64,000 nucleotides of DNA from Ectobius pallidus (Eukaryota; Arthropoda; Insecta; Blattodea; Ectobiidae): assembly GCA_964059195.1 (NCBI GenBank), contig CAXKWD010000006.1:14004530-14068529 (forward strand), given 5' to 3'. Positions 33,883-43,228 of this stretch are shown here, piece by piece. The notes beneath the pieces were generated by a model. The model was not told the origin of the DNA and searched no databases. It was given only the letters and a program-made list of their open reading frames with translations. Numbering within the stretch: position 1 is the stretch's first letter; each line of letters opens with the position of its first letter. The position numbers and the translations under genes were made by a program.

Positions 33883-35144
33883 TAGGGCAAGACATTTACT
33901 GACCATAAAATAGTGAAAAAATCCAAAATAAAAAAATACATTTATGACCTAAAATAGTGAAAAAGACCCAAAATTTAAAAAATTGACCAATAAATTTACC
34001 ATTATTACTTATAAACAGTTTTTTTAAATAAATTGCTAAAAACAATTTAATGGATGACAGTGTGTTATATATGAATTTACCATAAAACACACTTATTTTG
34101 TTACTAAAGAAATAAGTAAATTTATACTTCTTGAACCCCTTAGCGTAAAAGAAATTCTTTCTGAACTGACAAGCCCATAAAATTCCCCTAGCAAATATGT
34201 GCCATTAAAAAAAAGAAAAATCTTTATTGCTTCAAGATAACTGCTGTCGTGTTTACAATAAACCTGAATTATAATTAGGGACCGGATCCTTAGGTTTTTA
34301 CCTATTTTTTTTCCTTGCTTCCAAAACAAAAAGCGCTCATACACTTTTCCGAATCATGTCCACAGGATTCACCCACATTAATTCTGTAGCACCTAAAAAT
34401 ACCTAAATGGGGTATAAAAACCTAAATATACCTAAACGGGATATAAAACCTAAAATATCTAATTTAGTCTACTTTTTTGTCTTTTTTCTTTGTCGGATGA
34501 TAAATCGATGTTTTGGGGAGAGAGAACAATTTTTGTCGGGTTGAAATTAATACCACCAGCGTTTCGTTCAACCCACTGTCGTCTAGGATGGACAGTATCT
34601 AGAGAGGAAGTGTTGAGTACCGGCGTATTCCTTTTAAAATATTCGTATGAACAACCATTGTTGCCGTGTATGAACATGGATATAGATTTGATCCCTAGTT
34701 GATCTGTTGTGCGGTTAGCATGCGTAACAACCGAAGAAAGGAAAATAATCAGTTTCACATTATCCACATCCAACCATAAAGTATTTTACTCACTAAATTA
34801 GAAGCATCGGATCCGAATCCTGAGAAGAGTAGTGTCTAGATACAGTATTAACTATTAACTAAGAGATAACAGGAAGATCTTCACAGTTGAGAATCTTGAA
34901 AGATATTTAGTGATATACTGTAACCAGGAAATGTGAGCAATCTTATTTTCACTGCTTGTTTTGTTTTGATTGTTTATACTTTCTTCCTTCAATTGTATAA
35001 TATTGTACTAAAGCAAGTTTACACAAATTTAAGTCAATTTTGTTAAGTTAAACTTTACAAGTATTATGTATAGAATCCTATGTAGCACATTCAAATTCAT
35101 TAAACCAATTATTCTACCCGAAAACGATACTTTGGACAAAAAAC

Positions 35145-38132
35145 TGTAACGACGCAAATAGCGACGTGCATAATCAACGATAGGAGACCATTCCTAAACA
35201 AAGGAAGGGTTGGGGGACCGCAATTAATCGATATTGAACATTTTTATGATTATCGATACTGCCCTGAATTTTATTTGAATTACAGAAAAGGAGAGGTGCG
35301 CATGCGTCGACGGTGAATCGACGAGGGAGACGTGCGGAACCTAAAAGACGGTTAGTAGTACGTGCCTGACCACGAGACAGAGAAGTCGAAAAGGCAGAAG
35401 GGAGAAGACGAGATTGGGATGGGTAACAGCGGTAGAGGCGTTCTGGCATAATGGTGTGTCAGACTTTCATCAAAAGGAAATTCTGGTTGTGAACTTCCTT
35501 GACACGGCTATATGGAGATAGTCATTAATCAGAAGAATACACCAAGTCGGCCAGTACGAGACACCGCTACAGCGAACATCAGCTGTGAGAGTGAGTCGTG
35601 ACTGCTCGCTCTGAATAAGAGCAGATATGGACATCAGGAAGTAATGGAAGACAACTCAGGATCGGAGGATAAGTTGGACATCACTGGTTGAGTATAGTCG
35701 TCTAGACTTTTTTTTTCTTATTGTTTGGGGAGTGAGAAAATTGAGATATCCTTTTTTTTTAAGGATGGTTTCTAAGTCATGTATGGCGATTAGACACCGT
35801 ATGGAATAATAGAATAGAATAGAATAGAAACCTAGAAGTGAGAATTCTAGAAGTAAAGTGATGAAATCCAGTAATCCAACTATTTTCTATTTCTGGTCTA
35901 AATTAATTATAAAAGAGCAGTCTAGAGCCTAACAACTGAATGCCAAAGATATATCTCTTCACTTTAAGTTTTTTTGGGTAATTGTCCCACGAATGAATAC
36001 ATAGCTAGGGGCAATTGGTGATGCTCATATAAACTTTGTTATTTTTGAGACAGGACGCGAGGGGAGTAAGGAAGAAAGGTAATTAAGGGGCATGCTTAGT
36101 ACTTCTTACGAGGGCCTCTCCCTCTTGGGTTTCTTTCAGGTGACGGGTGACTATCTACAAATAGATTTCATGCTGGCCTGTAATGTTAAGTTATGTTTTT
36201 TTTATAGAGATTTATCTACAAGCGAAGGTGTATGGAACATGGTAGAGGGGGATAAGAAGTGGAAAGATTGAAGGGCAAAAGAAGGCCTACGAGTGGTAGT
36301 GCATTAGGTGTGTACCATTGGAAAATTTACATGTTAGGGTAGAAGTAGAAGTCACTAAAGGGGTTATAGAGAAGCTTACTAATCTGGGCGTGAATTAGTT
36401 TCAGTTAGAATTCTAGGGAATTTAGAGACAAAAGAAGATTGGGTGCCCATGCTAAAGAGTAGTAACGTAAGAAGTAGGAAAACTAGAATAACCACCGAGT
36501 GAATTAAATCAATGGTATAAGCTGAAGGGAACTCTACTTAAAGAAAGAAAGGGGTTAAAAGATAATAGCTGATGACTGGTCAGGTTAGAAAGAGGAGAGT
36601 GAGAAATTGCGAGTAGTGTACTGATGATAAGTAGTTTATTAGCAAGTACTAGAGATTGTAAGGGTGAGGTGAGGGAACGCCGGAAGTATCCCGAATCAAA
36701 CAGATAAAATCTGGTAGTAGGCAAGGCCTATACCAGTAACATATAAAGAAAAGAAATTTATGAGAGATTGTGAAAGCCATCGATGTTGGAGGCGAACAAC
36801 GGCCCCACGTGCCTCTAGGAGAGAGTGTCAGGGACCTCTGACGTCGATTTACAAAATTGTATTTTTGTTTGCGGCCCATTAATATTTTCCCGGTTGCAGG
36901 AGAGGAGTCAGATTGTTTGTAACTCAAGATCTAGACGTCGCTCCTGTATCGGTGGTCTATCGCCACAGTCACTCTGTGGGTATAGGCCTAAACTTCTATT
37001 TCTTTCTTCATGAGACTGTCTTTTCTATCTATCTTTAAATACAATTCTTCATGGACTAAGCTGACAAATAGACTAATATAGGAGACATAGGTGGGATTAT
37101 TGAGTGTAATCTGTAGAGTAAGGACTGGATTATGAATTGAAAACCTTTATTTATTCAAGAAAAAAAAAACCCAGTATAATATATATATTGAACTATCCTG
37201 AAGTTGCAAATGTAAATGACTACACAAGTCAGTAGTAAATTAGAAGAATAATACAAGACGTTCTAGTAGATACCTGAAAAACAAAGAAAGAAAATTAAAG
37301 TAATTAATTAAGGATTTGTTATTGTTGAACAGAGAACGTACTTATATAGTTAAAATTGGGTATACTAACCTTGAATAATCAAATATTATCCTACCAATAC
37401 AAGTGTTGAATGGTTAATGTAGTGTAAATGTAATTTATTGTATATAAGATTGTTATTGTTGAAAAAAGAAAGAAAATAATATATTAAATAAATTATGGTT
37501 ATTGTTATGCAAAGTAAATTAACGTGAAGTTCAGATTTTTGACCCTTATCCTTGTAATGGTTTGAGAGTAGCTGGTTTTTGTGCTAAGTTACATACTTTG
37601 GTAGTGAGTATTGAAAAAAGGAGAAAAAGAAGAAGCAGAATAAAAAAAAAAAACGAAAGGTAAATCCGAACCCAACTCCCGTCTCCACTGTTAATTTAAA
37701 AGCTAGTCGAGGGGCATGTAGGTACATAGCCTGTGTATCTATAATTTAATTTGTGTCTGGGCTGATACATAACAAAAAGAAAAGAGGAAGCGTATTGATG
37801 ATGGCGCCCGTTAATATAAATTTTCATCAATATTATCAAGACTGGGTAAATTGTTAAAAGAGAGAGGAAGTAGACTGAGAGTAGGAAGTTTGCAATCACC
37901 CGGTGTCAAAGGTAGTTGTACTGAACGTTGGAATGTGGACTATGCAGGCAGTGTTATGATGACACGACAGGTGCATGAGTGACCTTGTTTTGTGGGAGTT
38001 CAGTAAACTTATATACTACGATTAAGAATAATCACATATTAGTCGTCACAGATTTTGGCGAAGAATTTTGGCGAAGATTTAATCCAAGAAGTTAAGGAAC
38101 TTTATAGCATAAAGTAAGAAAAGCCCGTCACA
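35145..38132 (+). repeat. 5' LTR, 2,988 bp
   Basis: Starts TGTAACGACGCAAATAGC, ends AAGCCCGTCACA, so it has the usual TG...CA borders. By eye it differs from the 3' LTR at 35224 (T here, C at 43308) and in a T run near 35710 (9 against 10). It is unusually long for a Ty3/gypsy LTR. A TATA-like TATATAAG at 37441-37448 is a weak candidate promoter element. Open frames inside (35174-35449, 36509-36927 minus, 36825-37013 plus, 37696-37899 minus) are repeated in the other LTR, have no recognisable motifs, and I do not call them genes. Confidence 0.95.
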
Positions 38133-38134
38133 AA

Positions 38135-38160
38135 TTTTGGCGCCCATACCGTGGGGCGAG
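38135..38160 (+). promoter_or_regulatory. putative primer-binding site
   Basis: TTTTGGCGCCCATACCGTGG begins two bases after the LTR. The TGG at 38138-38140, five bases in, fits pairing with the CCA end of a tRNA, giving TGGCGCCCATACCGTGGG as the candidate site. I cannot name the tRNA with confidence. Confidence 0.6.
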
Positions 38161-38380
38161 TTGTGTTAAAATCACAGATTTTGATAGCCCATATCGTGGG
38201 GCTGAGTAGTGTTAAAACAAAACAGTATTGCTAATTGTTGCAACTTAATTTAGTTAAAATTGTTAAAAAAAAAAAAAAAAAAAGAAACCTTTATTCAGTT
38301 GAAGTTCCATATTATGATAGCCCATAGCGTGAGGCAGTGATAGTTTGATATCCTAACGTGAGGCGAGATAGGGTTAAAAG
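38135..38380 (+). repeat. four degenerate leader repeats of the PBS motif
   Basis: The primer-site motif recurs downstream: TTTTGATAGCCCATATCGTG (38179 on), TTATGATAGCCCATAGCGTG (38312 on) and TTTGATATCCTAACGTGAGG (38344 on), each followed by a GGC-GAG or CAGTG-like word and, in three cases, GGGTTAAAA or GTGTTAAAA. The GCCCA-loop-TGGGGC portion could form a small imperfect stem in copies 1 and 2. A 19-base A run (38265-38283) separates copies 2 and 3. The rest of the leader (to 38574) has only an (ATA)n tract. Confidence 0.65.
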
Positions 38381-38574
38381 AATTTTGGGAGTTAGGTTAG
38401 TATAACTGAAATTTATTCTCAAAAACAAATAATAATAATAATAATAATAACATATTTTTGGGAAAAGAATAATGACTATTGACAAGTAAGGACTTCTATA
38501 GATGACTAAGACAGACGACTGAACTATTGTGTGTTCTAATCTTTTTTTTCCAGTGGTATTGTTAATATATAAAT

Positions 38575-39939
38575 ATGGCTACTTATGTTGATCCGTATGC
38601 ACAAATAAGAGCAGCTGAGCTAACCCAAGCTATTAGGAAGTTGAGGAAGGCGGATTTAGAGGCAGAATGTGATAGAGTAAAGTTACCGACCACAGGTACA
38701 AGGGATGAGTTAAGACAACGCTTGTTAGATTATGCCCGTAAGAACCCTCAGTCATTTCAAGTGTTAATTACGGCTTTTGCTCTGAGTCAGGAAGTTTTGG
38801 AAGAAGATTTAGTTGAACATAATATAACGGTACCACAAGATTCATATGGAGATGTAGTGTATACATGGGTTAAGTTAATGCGTAGGAAGGCCATGGCGGT
38901 AGCTGATTCAGAAGAAGTTGTACCAGTAGTACCATCGTTTACAATTCAGTTAGAGCCACATAAACCAAATACTTTGGATCTGGTTCGTAAATGGAACATT
39001 AAATTCAAACCTGGGGATAGTATTTACTTATTTTTGGAGAGATTGGAAGATTTAAAACAAAGTTCTAAGTTACAGGGTGTAGAGTTATTGTCAGTATTAC
39101 CCGAAATTTTACAAGATTCAGCTTTACTTTGGTACAGGAACAGATTAACAGATTGGCCTACATGGGAAGCTTTTTTGAAAGAATTTAGAGAATATTACTT
39201 GCCTATTGATGAGGAAGACTCGCTTTTGGATGAGATTAGACAGAGAACGCAAGGTCCTAAAGAATCGATTTTTGATTATGTTAATGCTATTCAAACGTTA
39301 ATGAGGAGGCTAAGTACTCCAATGAGTCCTCAACAAATGATGAAGACTGTTATCAAAAATTTGCGTCCTGATGTAAAATTGTACCTTAGACCTGCAGAGA
39401 TTCAAACTATAACAGATTTAATACGTGTAGGTAGACAGTATGAACAAATATTGTTAGATTCTGAGAGATATATTCCTCCTCCAACGCAGGTTAGAGCTAC
39501 AATTAAAGAAACGGCTTATAAACCTCAGAGACAAGTTGTTATACCTTCAGTTCATACAGCGCTAGGAATTCAGGGAAAACAGGAACTTCCATCGTCCGAG
39601 TTACAAAAGAAACCCCATGTTAGTTTTTCTGCAAAGACGTGGGATAAGGAACGGAATTCAAGTCCTGTAAATGATTCTAGAATGGTTAAAGTAATAGAAA
39701 ATAAAGAAAGACAGGATGAGTCGAGGGATAATGGTAAAAACACCACTTTACGTTTTTCAAATAACCAGCGATGTTGGAATTGTGATAAAATAGGACATAG
39801 GCAGTTCGAGTGTAAGGCACCTCGTAGAGCTACTCCACGCGCTACGATTAAATGTTATAATTGTAATAAGCTTGGACATAGGTCTATTGATTGTAGGATG
39901 CCCCAAGAAAGAAAAGTTAGGCCTACAAATTCCTTATGA
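38575..39939 (+). CDS. gag: Gag polyprotein of Ty3/gypsy element
   Basis: Structural protein that packages the element RNA into virus-like particles in the cytoplasm. 454 residues. Residues about 16-52 match the SAP pattern (helix, turn with LPTTGTRDELRQRLLDY, helix), a fold known for binding DNA. Residues about 135-250 look like the retrotransposon capsid domain (FLERLEDL, ALLWYRNRL, W-EAFLKEF). Two CCHC zinc knuckles follow, CWNCDKIGHRQFEC (400-413) and CYNCNKLGHRSIDC (427-440), the nucleocapsid part. The start ATG at 38575 is the first in a long frame. The stop TGA at 39937-39939 is followed by CAATTA, and pol continues in the same frame. No frameshift or internal stop. Placing SAP at the N-terminus of a Gag is unusual to my knowledge; the domain call rests on pattern only. 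Confidence 0.95.
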   Translation: MATYVDPYAQIRAAELTQAIRKLRKADLEAECDRVKLPTTGTRDELRQRLLDYARKNPQSFQVLITAFALSQEVLEEDLVEHNITVPQDSYGDVVYTWVKLMRRKAMAVADSEEVVPVVPSFTIQLEPHKPNTLDLVRKWNIKFKPGDSIYLFLERLEDLKQSSKLQGVELLSVLPEILQDSALLWYRNRLTDWPTWEAFLKEFREYYLPIDEEDSLLDEIRQRTQGPKESIFDYVNAIQTLMRRLSTPMSPQQMMKTVIKNLRPDVKLYLRPAEIQTITDLIRVGRQYEQILLDSERYIPPPTQVRATIKETAYKPQRQVVIPSVHTALGIQGKQELPSSELQKKPHVSFSAKTWDKERNSSPVNDSRMVKVIENKERQDESRDNGKNTTLRFSNNQRCWNCDKIGHRQFECKAPRRATPRATIKCYNCNKLGHRSIDCRMPQERKVRPTNSL

Positions 39940-39945
39940 CAATTA
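39937..39945 (+). promoter_or_regulatory. gag stop codon in readthrough context (TGA CAATTA)
   Basis: The only stop between gag and pol is TGA at 39937-39939. The six bases after it, CAATTA, match CARYYA, the 3' context known to promote stop-codon readthrough in some plant RNA viruses. The frame remains open from 39940 to the pol stop at 43114-43116. Readthrough would add a fused Gag-Pol product at low frequency. Alternatives are a recent TGA mutation in a single-frame element, or internal initiation at the ATG at 39967. Confidence 0.65.
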
Positions 39946-39963
39946 ACTAAAAATCAGGCTTGT

Positions 39964-42900
39964 GTGATGTTAAATATAAATCCTACAGATTTAGTTAATG
40001 GAGATAGATGTTTTGTTGAAATTTTGCTGGAGGATATTACATTTATTGCTTTAATAGATTCCGGTTCAGATAAAACTTATGTGGGAGAGAAGGGTGATTT
40101 TTTGTGTAAAATGTTAGATTTAGCAGTAGAAGAATCTGAAGTTAGGGTGGTGCAACTAGCAGATAAAACTTATAGTTCTATAACAGGAGAGAGAACTTTT
40201 GAGATGAAATTGCAGGACAGGATCTTTCAGATAAAATGTAAAATTATGCCAAATTTAGCAGTAGATATGATTCTGGGCATGGACGTTTTGAAACAAATTG
40301 GGTTAGTAGTAGATTTGCAAGATGGGACTTGGTATTTCAAAGATGAACCAGCAAAAATTTTTCAATTTGTTAAGGCTATAGATTTAAAAGAAGAAGATCA
40401 ACTACATAATATTCTTACTTTACCTACACCTCAGGAAAGGGACAGATTGAATATGTTTTTGGAAAATCAGTTACAGAAATTTGATCAGTGTACTGGACTT
40501 ACAGACTTGATTTCTCATGTTATTGATACAGGCGATGCAAAACCTATAAAACAAAGATATTATCCAGTATCACCCATTTTGGAAAAAGTTATACACGCGG
40601 AAATAGATAAAATGTTATTGGAAAAAGTTATAGAGCCTTCAAATTCACCTTGGTCGTCTCCGGTAGTTATGGTAAAGAAACCAGATAGAACATGGAGGTT
40701 CTGCGTAGATTTCAGAAAAGTAAACAATTGTACTAAAAGAGATAGTTATCCTTTGCCATACATTGAACATGTGTTGAGTAAATTACGACATGCTAGGTAT
40801 ATCAGTACAATAGATTTGAAAAATGGGTATTGGCAAGTTCCATTAGATGAAGCAAGTAAAGAAAAAACAGCATTTACCGTACCTGGTAGAGGATTGTATC
40901 AGTTTCGAGTTATGCCTTTTGGAATCCATAACGCACCAGCCTCGTTTCAAAGATTAGTTGATACTATATTAAGAGAAGAGATAGGAGAGAAATGCTTTTG
41001 TTATTTGGATGATATAGTACTTATTAGCGAGACATTTGAAGAACATTTGTCCTTGTTAGAAAAAGTCTTAGAGAAATTAAGAAAAGCTAACCTGAAAATT
41101 AATAGGGAAAAATCAAAATTTTGCAGAAGTGAATTAAAATATTTGGGTCATATCATTACTCCATTAGGAATTGCTGTAGATTCAGATAAAATCTCGTGTA
41201 TCCTTGAGTATCCAGCCCCTACAAAAGTCAAGGAAGTACGAGCATTTTTAGGATTGGCTTCTTGGTACCGACGATTCATTCCATTTTTTTCTGAAGTTGT
41301 AAAGCCCCTCACTGCACTTCTGAAAAAGAATCAGAAATGGCGTTGGACTAAGGAATGTCAGGAATCTTTTGATGAATTGAAATCGAAATTATCTAGTAGT
41401 CCTATATTAACTTGTCCAGATTATACTAAACCCCTAGTGTTACAGACCGACGCTAGTTTTTCAGGACTAGGAGCAGCATTAATTCAGACAGGAGAGGAAG
41501 GAGAGGAAAAAGTAATAGCTTATGCTAGTAGAACTTTAACGGTAGGTGAGCAAAAGTGGGCAATAGTTGAGAAGGAATTGTTAGCTATATTGTGGGCAGT
41601 TCAAAAGTTTCGTCCTTATTTGGAAGGTTATCATTTTAAAGTATATACTGATCATTTTGCTCTGAAATGGTTAAATACATTACAGAATCCGACCGGACGA
41701 TTAGCTAGGTGGAGTTTATTGCTCCAGGAGTATGATTTTGAAGTAATACATAGGCCTGGTAGATTACAAAAAGTTCCGGATGCTTTATCTAGAATACACG
41801 AAGGGAAAGTTCAAGAGAAAACGGTAGAGGAAGAATTTTGCCTCTTGTTGACTGATAACTCTGAAGTAGTGGAATGGGAAAATATACAAGATGCTTGGTA
41901 TATTAAGCGGAAGGAGCAAGTACAAAGTAAACCTAAATTTTGGCCAGATTGGAAGGTCGTAGATGAGAAGTTGTACCATTTAAGATTAGATCAGTTAGAA
42001 CAAACTTTAGAGGGAACAGTGAATAGGTGGAAATTAGTTATTCCGCAAGATTATAGGATTAAAGTATTACAGGAATGTCATGATGCACCTACTGCAGGAC
42101 ATATGGGAATAGCTAAAACTTTCTTTAGGATAGCAAACAAGTATTATTGGCCGGGAATGTTTAGAGATGTTGCTAAGTATGTTACTGCTTGTGAAATATG
42201 TCAGAGACAGAAAGTGTTACAGACGGCTCAAGCAGGACCAATGCATTTTTACCAGAAAGAGAAACCTTGGATGACTGTAGCTACTGATTTGTTGGGACCT
42301 TACCCACGTTCCAAAAAAGGGAACCGATACATTGTAGTATTTCAGGACACCTTTACCAAATATGTAGAATGTAAAGCGTTAAGGAAAGCAACCAGTAGAG
42401 CAGTTACGGAAGCATTTTATGAATTGATTATCCTTAAATGGGGAATTCCGGGATATTTGCTGATGGATAATGGACCGCAATATACTAGTAAATTAATGCG
42501 AGAGATAGCTAAAGCTTTTAATATAACTCCTTGTTATTTACCTGTATATTCGCCACAAGGAAATCCAGTAGAAAGAGTCAATAGAGTATTGAAAACAATG
42601 ATTTCTAGTTATATTCAAAAGGATCAAACAGTTTGGGATGTGTATTTGAGAGAATTTAATTTTGCTATAAATACGGCTAAGCATAGTTCCACTGGATGCA
42701 CTCCTTATATGCTAAATTATGGGAAGGAGCCTGAAATTATCAGTAGGATTGAAAAGGTGGAAAACCAACCGATTCATAAAGAAATTCCAAAAATTTGGGT
42801 GGAGAGACTCAATAAATTGAAAACGGTACGTTTAATGGTTAGACATAACTTAGAAACCGCCTATAAGAATTCGAGTCATTATTATAATCTTCGGAGGAGA

Positions 42901-43116
42901 GAGATGAGATTTCGTCCAGGAGATCTAGTGTTAAGAAGAAACTTTAAATTAAGTGATGCCTCACAAGCTTATACAGCAGGTTTAAGTGCAAAGTTTGTCG
43001 GGCCCTATATTATAAAGAAAAAGTTCAGTGAAAATAGCTACGAACTGACAAACCGTTTTGGTAAAAAGTTGGGAAAGTGGCACGTCAAAGACTTGAAACC
43101 CTTTGTTCCTGGATAA
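39964..43116 (+). CDS. pol: Pol polyprotein: protease, RT, RNase H, integrase
   Basis: Copies the element RNA into DNA and inserts it into the genome. Residues are counted from the GTG at 39964; the first ATG is 39967, and the open frame really begins at 39940 after the gag stop. The retropepsin has LIDSGSDKTYVG (Asp32). The reverse transcriptase has IDLKNGYWQV (Asp284) and YLDD (347-350). The RNase H has QTDASFSG (Asp496) and YTDH (Asp563). The integrase has the HHCC zinc site (His706, His713, Cys743, Cys746) and D,D-35-E (Asp775 in VATDLLG, Asp835 in MDNG, Glu870 in GNPVERVN). A GPY/F module follows (VGPYIIKK, about 1012), and no chromodomain is evident. All catalytic residues are present and the frame is intact. 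The 3' end lies 112 bp before the 3' LTR. Confidence 0.97.
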   Translation: MMLNINPTDLVNGDRCFVEILLEDITFIALIDSGSDKTYVGEKGDFLCKMLDLAVEESEVRVVQLADKTYSSITGERTFEMKLQDRIFQIKCKIMPNLAVDMILGMDVLKQIGLVVDLQDGTWYFKDEPAKIFQFVKAIDLKEEDQLHNILTLPTPQERDRLNMFLENQLQKFDQCTGLTDLISHVIDTGDAKPIKQRYYPVSPILEKVIHAEIDKMLLEKVIEPSNSPWSSPVVMVKKPDRTWRFCVDFRKVNNCTKRDSYPLPYIEHVLSKLRHARYISTIDLKNGYWQVPLDEASKEKTAFTVPGRGLYQFRVMPFGIHNAPASFQRLVDTILREEIGEKCFCYLDDIVLISETFEEHLSLLEKVLEKLRKANLKINREKSKFCRSELKYLGHIITPLGIAVDSDKISCILEYPAPTKVKEVRAFLGLASWYRRFIPFFSEVVKPLTALLKKNQKWRWTKECQESFDELKSKLSSSPILTCPDYTKPLVLQTDASFSGLGAALIQTGEEGEEKVIAYASRTLTVGEQKWAIVEKELLAILWAVQKFRPYLEGYHFKVYTDHFALKWLNTLQNPTGRLARWSLLLQEYDFEVIHRPGRLQKVPDALSRIHEGKVQEKTVEEEFCLLLTDNSEVVEWENIQDAWYIKRKEQVQSKPKFWPDWKVVDEKLYHLRLDQLEQTLEGTVNRWKLVIPQDYRIKVLQECHDAPTAGHMGIAKTFFRIANKYYWPGMFRDVAKYVTACEICQRQKVLQTAQAGPMHFYQKEKPWMTVATDLLGPYPRSKKGNRYIVVFQDTFTKYVECKALRKATSRAVTEAFYELIILKWGIPGYLLMDNGPQYTSKLMREIAKAFNITPCYLPVYSPQGNPVERVNRVLKTMISSYIQKDQTVWDVYLREFNFAINTAKHSSTGCTPYMLNYGKEPEIISRIEKVENQPIHKEIPKIWVERLNKLKTVRLMVRHNLETAYKNSSHYYNLRRREMRFRPGDLVLRRNFKLSDASQAYTAGLSAKFVGPYIIKKKFSENSYELTNRFGKKLGKWHVKDLKPFVPG

Positions 43117-43212
43117 ACATTCTTTAAGGCTGGTAAAAGAGACACGCACAAAAAAAAAAAAAAAAAAAAAAAAAAATGAATGTGACCTGTGTCAACATTA
43201 TTTTTTTTTATG
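43117..43212 (+). other. spacer between pol and polypurine tract, with poly(A) run
   Basis: Contains 27 consecutive A (43150-43176). A 67-codon minus-strand frame here is an artefact of that run. No envelope or other gene. Confidence 0.85.
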
Positions 43213-43228
43213 GTGAGTGAGGGAAGAA
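43213..43228 (+). promoter_or_regulatory. polypurine tract
   Basis: GTGAGTGAGGGAAGAA immediately before the TG of the 3' LTR is purine except for two T; this is the expected site for plus-strand DNA priming. Confidence 0.75.

Noticed and set aside
35174..37899. Short open frames repeated in both LTRs
   Set aside because: They are identical because the LTRs are identical; no motifs, no coding pattern, and LTR-encoded proteins would need independent evidence.
43117..43228. Envelope gene after pol
   Set aside because: Only 112 bp lie between pol and the 3' LTR, and they contain a poly(A) run.
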